Under the pieces are notes generated by a model. It did no database searches, was not told where the DNA came from, and was given only the letters and a program-made list of their open reading frames with translations. Positions 1 through 7,098 of a stretch of 8,036 bases of DNA are shown here, one piece after another; positions within the stretch are counted from its first letter, which is position 1; each line of letters begins with the position of its first letter. The stretch lies in the NCBI GenBank assembly GCA_022565745.1, contig JAIUMB010000106.1, positions 1-8,036 of the forward strand, in the 5' to 3' direction. Made by a program: the position numbers and the translations under genes. This DNA is from Cryomorphaceae bacterium. GTDB taxonomy: Bacteria; Bacteroidota; Bacteroidia; Flavobacteriales; Schleiferiaceae.

Positions 1-3000
1 GGAACAACAGCCGGACAAGACAGTGTTTGTCCTGCTGAATTGGTCAACCTTTCATTGTCTGGTTCTACCGGAGGTACTGGTCAAACGTTTCAATGGCAGT
101 CATCTCCTGATGGCACCACATGGACGAATTTGCCAAATGATACCCTTCCCGGGTTAAGCACCAATATCACGGCACCTACCTATTTCCGTTGTATTGTAAC
201 CTGTAATAACCAATCCGCAACATCCACAGCAAAGTTGGTACAGCTAAAGCCTGTTGCCGACTGTTACTGCCCGTCAACGGCAACATCTGCTACATTTGGT
301 TATATCCAACAAGTGGAACTTGGTTCAATTAATCAAATGTCTCCTGTAGGATGTGGCCAACAGTACACGAACTATACCGATTCAGGTTCAACCAACCTTA
401 TTGCATCGGTAACTTATCCCATAAGCATTGACGTACAGGGATGTAGTGGAGGAAACTTCACACATTCCACGAAAGTATGGATCGATTTTAACCAAAACGG
501 AAGCTTCCTCGATCCGGGTGAAGAAGTTTTTGTTGAGAGTCCGCACCAATATGGTGTTATTACGGGAAACATTACCATCCCAACCACCAATATTGTTCCC
601 GGCCCTACGGTAATGCGCGTGGTAACAGTTGAAACGGGTTTGGCATCAAGTGTTACCCCTTGTGGCACATACACTTGGGGAGAAACTGAAGACTACACCG
701 TGGTCATCATCGCCGATACTTGTACTGCTCCCGTTTCTATTGGAGCCCTACAAGCCAGTGAGCCTCAAGTATGTCCGGGCGTTCCATCAACGATAACCGC
801 TCCAAACATGACCATGGGTATTACCCAATCGTACCAATGGCAAGTGTCTGCTGATAGTGTAACATGGACAAACATTGCAGGTGCTACTTCACCACAGTAT
901 ACCGCAACCAGCAACGACGATCGCTTTTATCGATTAAAAAGTGCTTGTCAAGGCGACACCACCATTTCTGACCCTATTAAAATCACCATTGATGGCGACC
1001 CATTGCGTGGAACCTACACCATCAATCAACTTGCTGCACCTTCTGCAACCAACTTTACCAGCTTTACCGATTTGGTAGACGCTCTAAATTGTGGCGGTGT
1101 AGACAGTGCCGTTGTTGTAAATGTTGTTTCCGGATCCGGTCCATACAACGAGCAAATTTTCTTTGGAAACATCAATGGAACATCTGCCTCTAACACCATT
1201 ACCATCAACGGAAATGGAACCGAGTTGCAGTTTGCCGCTACCGATGGTAACGAACGATATACGTTGGCCCTCAGCGGAACCTCTTACATAACCATCGACA
1301 GTTTAAAAATCGTTGGGCTTTCTTCAGGTACCGATTTTGGTTGGGGCGTTTGGATTACCAATAACGCACAGCACAATACGATCAAAAACAGTGAAATCAT
1401 TGTTGACACGACCGCAACGAACACCAACTTCGGTGGAATTATTATGAGCGCTCAAGCCAACAACGCTATACCATTTGGCGGCGCAGTGGCTGGATCTTAT
1501 AATGTCTTCGAAAACAACTTAATCTTTGGTGGCTATTACGGGGTTACCGTGATGGCCAACAATGCTGCTGAGCAAGGTGTAGGTAACCAATTTATTGATA
1601 ATACCATTACCGATTTCCGCTTTTACGGTATGTATTTCCGTGCTCAAGACAGTTTAATTGTAAAAGGAAATGACATCACCCGAGGAGATCGATTTATTTC
1701 CGGTTTTGCTACATTCTACGGGATGTTTTTTAACACAGCCTTTACCAATAACGTCATCGATGGCAATAGAATCTATAACAGCTGTGGTAACTGTGACAAT
1801 GTAACGTCTGTTCAATATGCCGCATATTTTACTGGTGCTTCTGGAACGGCTGGAAATAGCAACTTGTTCTCCAACAACTTGATTCACGACATCAATGGAG
1901 ACGGAAGTGCCTACGGTATTTATGCCTTCACCAATAACCATTGGCGCTATTACCACAACTCCATCATCATGGATGGTACAGCAGCATCACCTACCACTTG
2001 GGCCATTTATAGCTCAGGTAATACAGCAGACTCAGAATTTATAAACAATATCATTTCTGCTGATAAAAGCGGTTCTGTAATTGGTATCAACTTCCCAACT
2101 GCTACCAATGCAATAGGATGCGACTACAATGGTATTTATGTCCCCAATGGCGATGTTGGTCGCTTAGGTACAACAAACTATGCCACGCTTGCCAACTGGC
2201 AAACCCAGGGCTTTGATGCCAATAGTCAAGAAGCACCACCATTGTTTGTTGACCCGGTAAACTTTGACTACGCGCCGGGCACACCTGCATTTAGTCAGCA
2301 AGGAATTAACCTCTTGAGCGATGTGCCTAACGACTACTTTGGCGTGGCAAGAACAACCACACCGGATTTAGGAGCCATTGAGTTTGTGCCTACCGGTTGT
2401 GCTGGTCCATTTGGTTTTGGCGTAGACAGCATCACTTCTTCCAGTGGTTTTGTAAGTTGGGATTCTTTTGAAAACGACTGGGTCATTGAATGGGGACCTG
2501 TAGGCTTCCTTCCTGGATCTGCAATTGGAAACCAAGTGGTTGCATCGACCAACAACATGTTTGAAGTAACCGGTTTCTCTTCCAATACATGTTATCATGT
2601 GTTTGTAGCAGAGGTTTGTAATGGCGATACCAGTACGTGGACGGGTCCTGTTACCATCTGTACTCCGAAGGCCAACGATGCTGCATTATTGGGTATTGTT
2701 CAACCAAAAGACCGCGATTGTGGTGCAGACCCCATGGATGTACAAGTAGAGCTGCGCAACAATGGCTTCTTCCCCATTACCTCAGCCCCCATCACCGTAG
2801 AAATTTCTGGTGATTTTGCACAAACCATCAACTTTACCTACTCTGGTAGTATCCCTAAAGACTCTTCCGAAGTCATTACTGTTGGTACGGCTGATTTCTC
2901 GCAAGGTGGAATCTTTGATATCGTTGCTTGGGTTGATCTTCCCAATGATGAGGATAGTCTTAACGATACCGCTTCGGTAGCAGATATTAGAATTGTTCCT

Positions 3001-4227
3001 GAAGAACCTCGTTTCGACAACCTTCCTTTCTGTGCTGGAGACGATTCTGTAACCATATTTGGTATAAACCTTCCTCAACTTGTCTCTTATGGCTGGTATG
3101 ACCAAGCCACAGGTGGCACAAGGTTGAGCAACGCCGATACCATTACGGTAGCTGCTTCTCAATTGCCTAACTTATGGGTTGGCTACGACTCTGTACCCAA
3201 TACCCCGGGTAATAGAAACTATTGTACGGCAAATGCAACTTCCACAACATATGGATATATCCAAAACGTTACTTTCGGAAGTATCAACCAAACGTCTCCT
3301 GTTGGATGTGGCCAACAGTACACCGACTACACCGATAGCGCATCAACTGCCGTTAATTTAGGACAAACCATTCCCATCAGTATTGATGTTCAAGGTTGTT
3401 CTGGTGGCGCTTGGACCCACTCAACCAAAGTCTATATTGACTTTAACGGCAATGGAGACTTTACCGACCCAGGTGAAGAAGTGTTGGTAGAAAGTCCGCA
3501 CCAATACGGCATCGTTTCAGGTAATATCACCATCCCTATGAGTGCAACACCTGGCTTGACCACCACCATGCGTGTGGTGACTGTCGAAACCAGTCTTGCT
3601 ACAAGTGTTAACCCTTGCGGAACATTTACTTGGGGTGAAGTGGAAGACTACACCATCGAAATCCTCGGTGCTGTGGCCTGTAGTCCTAACCGTACCCAGG
3701 TAGACATTACTGCCGACTCCGTACCGATTGCATCGTTCAGCTATACCGAGTTGCCTAACCTAGAGGTACAGTTTATCAATACCTCTACCCCTTCAGGCAC
3801 AAACGCCACTTGGGATTTTGGACCTTTGGGAACCGCTACTGGCGATACCGTTACCATTGCCTTCCCAGATAAAGGCGACTTTACAGTTTGTCTCGAAGCC
3901 TCAAACTTCTGTTCTAGCGATAACACGTGTGAAACAGTTGCTGTAAACGGTATTGGTGTGCAAACGTTCCATGTCAACAACTTGAAACTTTTCCCCAATC
4001 CTAACCAAGGCCAGTTTACACTTACCTTTACGCAAGACTTTATCAGTGATGTATTGATTGAAATTGTCGATATGACTGGTAAAATTGTTTACACACAATT
4101 GACTGAAAACTTTAGTGGTGAATACGCACATACATTTGAAAAAGGTGCCCTTGCCTCTGGTGCCTACATGTTGCGCATTCGCAATGACAAAGGCGCTTCT
4201 GTAAAATCAGTTGTCGTGAACAAATAA
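1..4227 (+). CDS. Large multidomain T9SS-secreted surface protein (GEVED / beta-helix / FN3 / PKD), 5' partial
   Basis: The reading frame is open from base 1 with no stop, so the true start and any signal peptide lie upstream; 1408 codons are visible before the TAA at 4225-4227. Modules in order (nucleotide ranges approximate): Ig-like 40-250; GEVED 262-708; Ig-like with a YQWQ core 769-993; parallel beta-helix 1009-2390; FN3-like 2398-2667; CARDB-like 2671-3000; Ig-like 3010-3200; second GEVED 3217-3669; PKD with WDFG 3718-3945; type A sorting domain 3982-4224. By family knowledge such proteins cross the inner membrane by Sec and the outer membrane by T9SS, then are anchored or released after the sorting domain is cleaved. 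The beta-helix plus Ig-type modules suggest adhesion or glycan binding. No catalytic motif is recognisable, so an enzymatic role is neither shown nor excluded. The gene converges on clpB and shares its terminator. The coding call and export route are secure; the function is unknown. Confidence 0.93.
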   Translation, partial: GTTAGQDSVCPAELVNLSLSGSTGGTGQTFQWQSSPDGTTWTNLPNDTLPGLSTNITAPTYFRCIVTCNNQSATSTAKLVQLKPVADCYCPSTATSATFGYIQQVELGSINQMSPVGCGQQYTNYTDSGSTNLIASVTYPISIDVQGCSGGNFTHSTKVWIDFNQNGSFLDPGEEVFVESPHQYGVITGNITIPTTNIVPGPTVMRVVTVETGLASSVTPCGTYTWGETEDYTVVIIADTCTAPVSIGALQASEPQVCPGVPSTITAPNMTMGITQSYQWQVSADSVTWTNIAGATSPQYTATSNDDRFYRLKSACQGDTTISDPIKITIDGDPLRGTYTINQLAAPSATNFTSFTDLVDALNCGGVDSAVVVNVVSGSGPYNEQIFFGNINGTSASNTITINGNGTELQFAATDGNERYTLALSGTSYITIDSLKIVGLSSGTDFGWGVWITNNAQHNTIKNSEIIVDTTATNTNFGGIIMSAQANNAIPFGGAVAGSYNVFENNLIFGGYYGVTVMANNAAEQGVGNQFIDNTITDFRFYGMYFRAQDSLIVKGNDITRGDRFISGFATFYGMFFNTAFTNNVIDGNRIYNSCGNCDNVTSVQYAAYFTGASGTAGNSNLFSNNLIHDINGDGSAYGIYAFTNNHWRYYHNSIIMDGTAASPTTWAIYSSGNTADSEFINNIISADKSGSVIGINFPTATNAIGCDYNGIYVPNGDVGRLGTTNYATLANWQTQGFDANSQEAPPLFVDPVNFDYAPGTPAFSQQGINLLSDVPNDYFGVARTTTPDLGAIEFVPTGCAGPFGFGVDSITSSSGFVSWDSFENDWVIEWGPVGFLPGSAIGNQVVASTNNMFEVTGFSSNTCYHVFVAEVCNGDTSTWTGPVTICTPKANDAALLGIVQPKDRDCGADPMDVQVELRNNGFFPITSAPITVEISGDFAQTINFTYSGSIPKDSSEVITVGTADFSQGGIFDIVAWVDLPNDEDSLNDTASVADIRIVPEEPRFDNLPFCAGDDSVTIFGINLPQLVSYGWYDQATGGTRLSNADTITVAASQLPNLWVGYDSVPNTPGNRNYCTANATSTTYGYIQNVTFGSINQTSPVGCGQQYTDYTDSASTAVNLGQTIPISIDVQGCSGGAWTHSTKVYIDFNGNGDFTDPGEEVLVESPHQYGIVSGNITIPMSATPGLTTTMRVVTVETSLATSVNPCGTFTWGEVEDYTIEILGAVACSPNRTQVDITADSVPIASFSYTELPNLEVQFINTSTPSGTNATWDFGPLGTATGDTVTIAFPDKGDFTVCLEASNFCSSDNTCETVAVNGIGVQTFHVNNLKLFPNPNQGQFTLTFTQDFISDVLIEIVDMTGKIVYTQLTENFSGEYAHTFEKGALASGAYMLRIRNDKGASVKSVVVNK
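262..708 (+). repeat. GEVED domain, copy 1 of an intragenic duplication
   Basis: This stretch encodes about 149 residues starting at CYCP and ending just after GETEDYT (679-699). It matches the GEVED domain pattern: an N-terminal Cys-containing strand, a WIDFNQNGSF-DPGEE segment resembling an acidic calcium-binding loop, an MRVV strand and the terminal GE-EDYT signature that names the family. Hand alignment with the second copy (3217-3669) gives roughly 70% amino-acid identity, and the cysteines in SPVGCGQ, VQGCSGG and PCGT are shared, suggesting disulphides in the exported protein. Metal binding is an inference from the D/N-rich loop. Confidence 0.85.
1009..2390 (+). other. Right-handed parallel beta-helix region of the surface protein
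   Basis: About 460 residues begin with GTYTINQ and a segment (SFTDLVDALNCGG) typical of the N-terminal cap of Bacteroidota beta-helix proteins. They continue with recurring short strands rich in Asn and hydrophobic residues, such as NTIKNSEII, YNVFENNLIFGG, NQFIDNTITDF, NNVIDGNRIYN and SNLFSNNLIHD. Spacing of about 20-30 residues fits one helical coil per repeat. The region closes with PDLGAIE, a motif commonly seen at the end of such domains. Parallel beta-helices occur in polysaccharide lyases, pectinases and adhesins; I could not pick out a catalytic constellation, so adhesion or glycan recognition is only the more economical guess. Confidence 0.75.
3217..3669 (+). repeat. GEVED domain, copy 2 of an intragenic duplication
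   Basis: This is the second GEVED module, from NYCT to the residues after GEVEDYT (3634-3654), here with the canonical signature. Segments SPVGCGQQYT, PISIDVQGCSGG, DPGEEV and VESPHQYG are identical to copy 1. At DNA level a 20-base stretch (349-368 and 3304-3323) and a 14-base stretch (538-551 and 3493-3506) are unchanged, whereas much of the rest differs at synonymous and non-synonymous sites. The two copies flank the Ig, beta-helix, FN3 and CARDB-like modules. Confidence 0.87.
3982..4224 (+). other. T9SS type A C-terminal sorting domain
   Basis: The last ~81 residues start with LKLFPNPNQGQFTLTF, the hallmark L-hydrophobic-PNP-x-G opening of type A sorting domains. They continue with a strand around VLIEIVDMTGKIVY, then GAYMLRIRNDKG and a final basic/hydrophobic strand ending in VVVNK. 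In this family the domain is recognised by the T9SS translocon and removed by the PorU sortase, often with transfer of the protein to a surface lipopolysaccharide anchor. The motif order and terminal position make this the clearest functional clue for the whole gene. Confidence 0.93.
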
Positions 4228-4241
4228 ATTCACAGTAACTC

Positions 4242-4279
4242 AATAAAAAAAGCCGGTCAATCGACCGGCTTTTTTTATT
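4242..4279. terminator. Bidirectional intrinsic terminator between convergent genes
   Basis: A perfect 17-bp inverted repeat surrounds a 4-base AATC loop. The core stem is GCCGGTC/GACCGGC, extended outward by seven A residues on the left arm pairing with seven T residues on the right arm, and then three more pairs. Read on either strand it is a GC-rich hairpin followed by a U tract, so it can end transcription of the surface-protein gene (stop at 4225-4227) and of clpB (stop codon 4280-4282, directly abutting the repeat). Confidence 0.93.
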
Positions 4280-6868
4280 TTACATCTCTTTAAACACTAA
4301 CTTTCCATCAGCATAGTCCAGCAAAATCACGCTGTCGTCGGTGACATTGCCCTTGAGAATTTCCTTTGACAATTCATTGGTGACACGCTTGAGTATGGTT
4401 CGTTTCACCGGACGTGCACCGTATTGTGGATCGTAACTCACACTTGCCAAGTAAGCCAAGGCCTCAGGAGATGCCTCCATCGTAATGTGGTTCTTTTTCA
4501 ATTGCGCCTTTAAATGCTCCAGTTGAATACGCACAATATTTTCCATTTGCTGTTCACCCAATGGCGCAAACACAACCGTCTCATCAATGCGGTTAATAAA
4601 CTCGGGACGCATGTGTTTCTTTAACACGTCTATGACCTGCTCACGGGCATTTTCCATGACCTCATAGCGATTTTCTTCGTTCATATCTTTCATCAAGTCG
4701 TTGAGTAAATCGGAGCCCAAGTTTGATGTCATAATGATGATGGTGTTCTTGAAATTTACCGTTCGGCCTTTGTTATCGGTAAGTCGACCGTCGTCCAAGA
4801 CCTGCAAGAGTGTATTAAACACATCCGGATGCGCCTTTTCAATTTCGTCGAAAAGCACCACAGAGTATGGTCTGTGACGCACAGCCTCTGTTAATTGTCC
4901 GCCTTCATCGTAGCCAACATAACCCGGAGGCGAACCAATCAACCGGCTCACGGCGTGACGTTCCTGATACTCGCTCATATCGATGCGTATCAACGCCTTT
5001 TCCTCGTTGAAGAGGTATTCTGCCAAGGTCTTGGCCAACTCGGTTTTACCTACCCCGGTGGTTCCCATAAAAATGAAGGATCCAATCGGACGGTTTTCGT
5101 CTTGCAATCCTGCCCTACTGCGACGTACCGCTTCGGATACGGCCAATAGCGCCTCTTCTTGTCCAACAACACGTTTTCGCAAGTGGTCTTCTAACAACAG
5201 CAACTTCTCTCGCTCGCTTTGCAGCATTTTTTGCACCGGAATACCCGTCCAACGAGAAACCGTCTCCGCGATGTCTTCTGCCGTTACCTCCTCCTTAATC
5301 ATGCGGCTGGTATCCTGAGATTTCAATTCAACCTCTAATGCCTTCTGCTGTTCTTCGGCATCTTTGATGCGGCCATAACGCAGCTCAGCCACTTTGGCAT
5401 AATCGCCTTCGCGCTCGGCCCTATCGGCTTCTAAGCGTAAATTCTCCACCTCCTCTTTTAACCTCTGCAACTGGTCCACCTTGCCTTTCTCCATTTCCCA
5501 GCGACTGTTGAGCGCGTTTCGCTTTTCGTTGAGATTGGCCAACTCCTCACGAATAACCGCCAATTTCTTTTCATCTTTCTCTCGCTTGATGGCCGCTTGT
5601 TCAATCTCCAGTTGACGAATCTTTCTATCCAGTACGTCAATCTCCTCGGGTTTTGAATTGATTTCCAAACGCAACCTCGATGCCGCTTCATCAATAAGGT
5701 CTATGGCCTTATCCGGCAAAAAACGCTCGGTGATGTAACGCTCCGAAAACTCTACCGAAGCAATGATGGCTTCATCGAGAATGCGCACCTTGTGGTGGGT
5801 TTCGTATTTTTCTTTGATGCCGCGCAAAATGGAAATGGCCGACTCGGTATCCGGCTCTTCTACCAACACCTTCTGAAATCGTCGCTCCAGAGCCTTGTCT
5901 TTTTCAAAAAACTTCTGGTACTCTGCCAGGGTCGTTGCACCGACTGCCCGCAGTTCTCCACGCGCTAAGGCTGGTTTTAAAATATTGGCCGCATCCATAG
6001 CGCCTTCTCCTCCACCGGCGCCTACCAAGGTGTGGATTTCATCGATGAATAAGATGATGTTGCCTTCACCGCTGGTCACTTCTTTCACGACCGACTTAAG
6101 CCGTTCCTCAAACTCTCCCTTGTATTTCGCTCCAGCAATCAACGCTCCCATATCCAAAGCAAAAATCTGCTTGTCTTTGAGGTTTTCCGGTATATCGCCA
6201 TTGATGATGCGGTGCGCCATGCCTTCTGCAATGGCCGTTTTACCCACTCCCGGCTCACCAATGAGAATGGGGTTGTTTTTGGTGCGGCGAGACAATATTT
6301 GCAATACACGGCGGATTTCGTCTTCACGACCTATAACCGGATCCAACTTACCATCTCGCGCCAATTGATTGAGATTTTTGGCGTATTTGTTTAATGCGTT
6401 GTACGATTCCTCGGCCGAAGCGGATTTCACCTTCTCTCCTTTACGAAGCTCTGAAATGGCTGTGCGCAATCCCTTTTCCGTTACCCCTGCATCTTTTAAT
6501 ATGGTGGCCGCTGTATCCGATGCCAGTAATATGCCCAATACCAAATGTTCTACCGCCACATAATCGTCGCCGTTTTTCTTTGCCTCTGCTTGGGCTTTGG
6601 TTATGGCATCACCTGCACCTTTAGAAAAATAGGTGTCGCCTCCTGTAACTTTGGGAAGAGACGATACACTTTTACTCAATACATTGGTTAATACTGGTAA
6701 TTGCACCCCCATTTTACCCAAAAGAAAAGGCAAAACATCTTTGTCGTGCTGCAAGGCACTAAGCAAAATATGTACGTTTTCTACCGATTGATGATTTTCC
6801 GATTGAGCCAATACCTGTGCTTGCTGAAGTATTTCTTGCGTCTTAATGGTTAAATTATTTGTCGTCAT
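4280..6868 (-). CDS. clpB: ATP-dependent protein disaggregase ClpB (Hsp100)
   Basis: The 862-residue product matches the full ClpB architecture and the usual length of about 860. It has an N-terminal Clp repeat domain (about 1-145), then AAA+ domain 1 with Walker A GEPGVGKT (204-211), pore loop AKYKGEFEER (Tyr249), Walker B LFIDE (273-277) and arginine fingers at 329-330. A coiled-coil middle domain follows (about 405-525). AAA+ domain 2 has Walker A GTTGVGKT (602-609), pore loop GYVG (649-652), Walker B VLFDE (671-675) and sensor 2 GARP (817-820). The middle domain separates it from ClpA and ClpX, and no ClpP-binding loop is evident. ClpB works as a cytoplasmic hexamer, threading aggregated polypeptides through its pore with DnaK/DnaJ/GrpE. 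All key residues are present, so it should be active. The ATG at 6866-6868 gives the expected N-terminus; a GGAG lies about 14 bases upstream, too far to be a strong Shine-Dalgarno site. No CIRCE element is visible. Confidence 0.98.
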   Translation of the reverse strand: MTTNNLTIKTQEILQQAQVLAQSENHQSVENVHILLSALQHDKDVLPFLLGKMGVQLPVLTNVLSKSVSSLPKVTGGDTYFSKGAGDAITKAQAEAKKNGDDYVAVEHLVLGILLASDTAATILKDAGVTEKGLRTAISELRKGEKVKSASAEESYNALNKYAKNLNQLARDGKLDPVIGREDEIRRVLQILSRRTKNNPILIGEPGVGKTAIAEGMAHRIINGDIPENLKDKQIFALDMGALIAGAKYKGEFEERLKSVVKEVTSGEGNIILFIDEIHTLVGAGGGEGAMDAANILKPALARGELRAVGATTLAEYQKFFEKDKALERRFQKVLVEEPDTESAISILRGIKEKYETHHKVRILDEAIIASVEFSERYITERFLPDKAIDLIDEAASRLRLEINSKPEEIDVLDRKIRQLEIEQAAIKREKDEKKLAVIREELANLNEKRNALNSRWEMEKGKVDQLQRLKEEVENLRLEADRAEREGDYAKVAELRYGRIKDAEEQQKALEVELKSQDTSRMIKEEVTAEDIAETVSRWTGIPVQKMLQSEREKLLLLEDHLRKRVVGQEEALLAVSEAVRRSRAGLQDENRPIGSFIFMGTTGVGKTELAKTLAEYLFNEEKALIRIDMSEYQERHAVSRLIGSPPGYVGYDEGGQLTEAVRHRPYSVVLFDEIEKAHPDVFNTLLQVLDDGRLTDNKGRTVNFKNTIIIMTSNLGSDLLNDLMKDMNEENRYEVMENAREQVIDVLKKHMRPEFINRIDETVVFAPLGEQQMENIVRIQLEHLKAQLKKNHITMEASPEALAYLASVSYDPQYGARPVKRTILKRVTNELSKEILKGNVTDDSVILLDYADGKLVFKEM

Positions 6869-6897
6869 AAAATTTTCTTTTTCTCCAACTCCGTCAA

Positions 6898-6915
6898 TTT
6901 ACATTCCAATGTAAA
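6898..6915. promoter_or_regulatory. 18-bp palindrome at the clpB promoter, candidate operator
   Basis: TTTACATT and AATGTAAA form perfect 8-bp arms around a 2-base CC centre. The palindrome covers the predicted clpB -7 element (6906-6913) and the expected transcription start just downstream of it, the position where a bound dimeric repressor would block transcription. The sequence does not resemble CIRCE. Operator function is inference; the dyad itself is directly visible. Confidence 0.5.
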
Positions 6916-6936
6916 ACACCTGACAAAACACGACAA
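6906..6936 (-). promoter_or_regulatory. Predicted clpB promoter (Bacteroidota-type -33/-7)
   Basis: On the minus strand, TTG (6936-6934) is followed after 20 bases by TACATTGG (6913-6906). This fits the Bacteroidota primary-sigma pattern TTG-N19-21-TAnnTTTG with one mismatch in the -7 element. Transcription would start near 6899, leaving a leader of about 30 bases before the clpB ATG. Confidence 0.5.
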
Positions 6937-6982
6937 TATGACCGAAAAACATATCTATAAACACTTGTTTTTCTGTCATTTA

Positions 6983-7018
6983 GACACACACCTCACTCGA
7001 AACAACATATTGTGTGTC
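6983..7018. repeat. Spaced 8-bp inverted repeat in the clpB-tyrS divergent region
   Basis: GACACACA (6983-6990) and TGTGTGTC (7011-7018) are perfect complements separated by 20 bases. It lies between the two divergent promoters, so a regulatory role is conceivable, but an 8-bp pairing somewhere in 230 bases is not improbable by chance. No T tract follows, so it is not a terminator. Confidence 0.25.
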
Positions 7019-7068
7019 ACGAAGCATTTACCAACAAAACACCCATAGGGATTCTCCTTTGGCATCCC

Positions 7069-7076
7069 TACTTTTG
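7069..7076 (+). promoter_or_regulatory. Predicted tyrS promoter -7 element
   Basis: TACTTTTG is an exact match to the Bacteroidota -7 consensus TAnnTTTG and sits 22 bases before the tyrS ATG. A -33 TTG is not present at the right spacing; TAG at 7046-7048 (20 bases upstream) is one mismatch away. Transcription would begin about 7 bases downstream, near an eight-A run (7083-7090), giving a very short leader with no clear Shine-Dalgarno sequence. Confidence 0.6.
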
Positions 7077-7098
7077 CGGAGCAAAAAAAACGGGACAC

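Noticed and set aside
2782..3162. 126-codon open frame on the - strand inside the surface-protein gene
   Set aside because: Overlaps the CARDB-like and Ig-like modules in a frame with no domain signature; a shadow of the real coding strand.
1..4227. Possibility that the left gene starts at the TTG at 40
   Set aside because: The frame is open to base 1, the protein there is already mid-domain Ig-like sequence with no signal peptide, and an exported protein needs an upstream N-terminus; it is a truncated gene, not one beginning at 40.
4983..5318. 111-codon open frame on the + strand opposite clpB
   Set aside because: Antisense shadow of the second AAA+ domain region; no ribosome-binding site or family motif.
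5895..6368. 157-codon open frame on the + strand opposite clpB
   Set aside because: It lies wholly antisense to the conserved AAA+ domain 1 of ClpB, its translation shows no recognisable domain, and the open frame is explained by codon bias of the real gene.
6933..7013. ACAATATG / CATATTGT 8-bp inverted repeat in the intergenic region
   Set aside because: The arms are 65 bases apart in AT-rich DNA, and an 8-bp match of this kind is expected by chance at a substantial rate; no structure or known motif is implied.
6869..7098. CIRCE, T-box, riboswitch or small RNA in the clpB-tyrS gap
   Set aside because: I looked for TTAGCACTC-N9-GAGTGCTAA, T-box specifier/antiterminator features and an intrinsic terminator before tyrS and found none.
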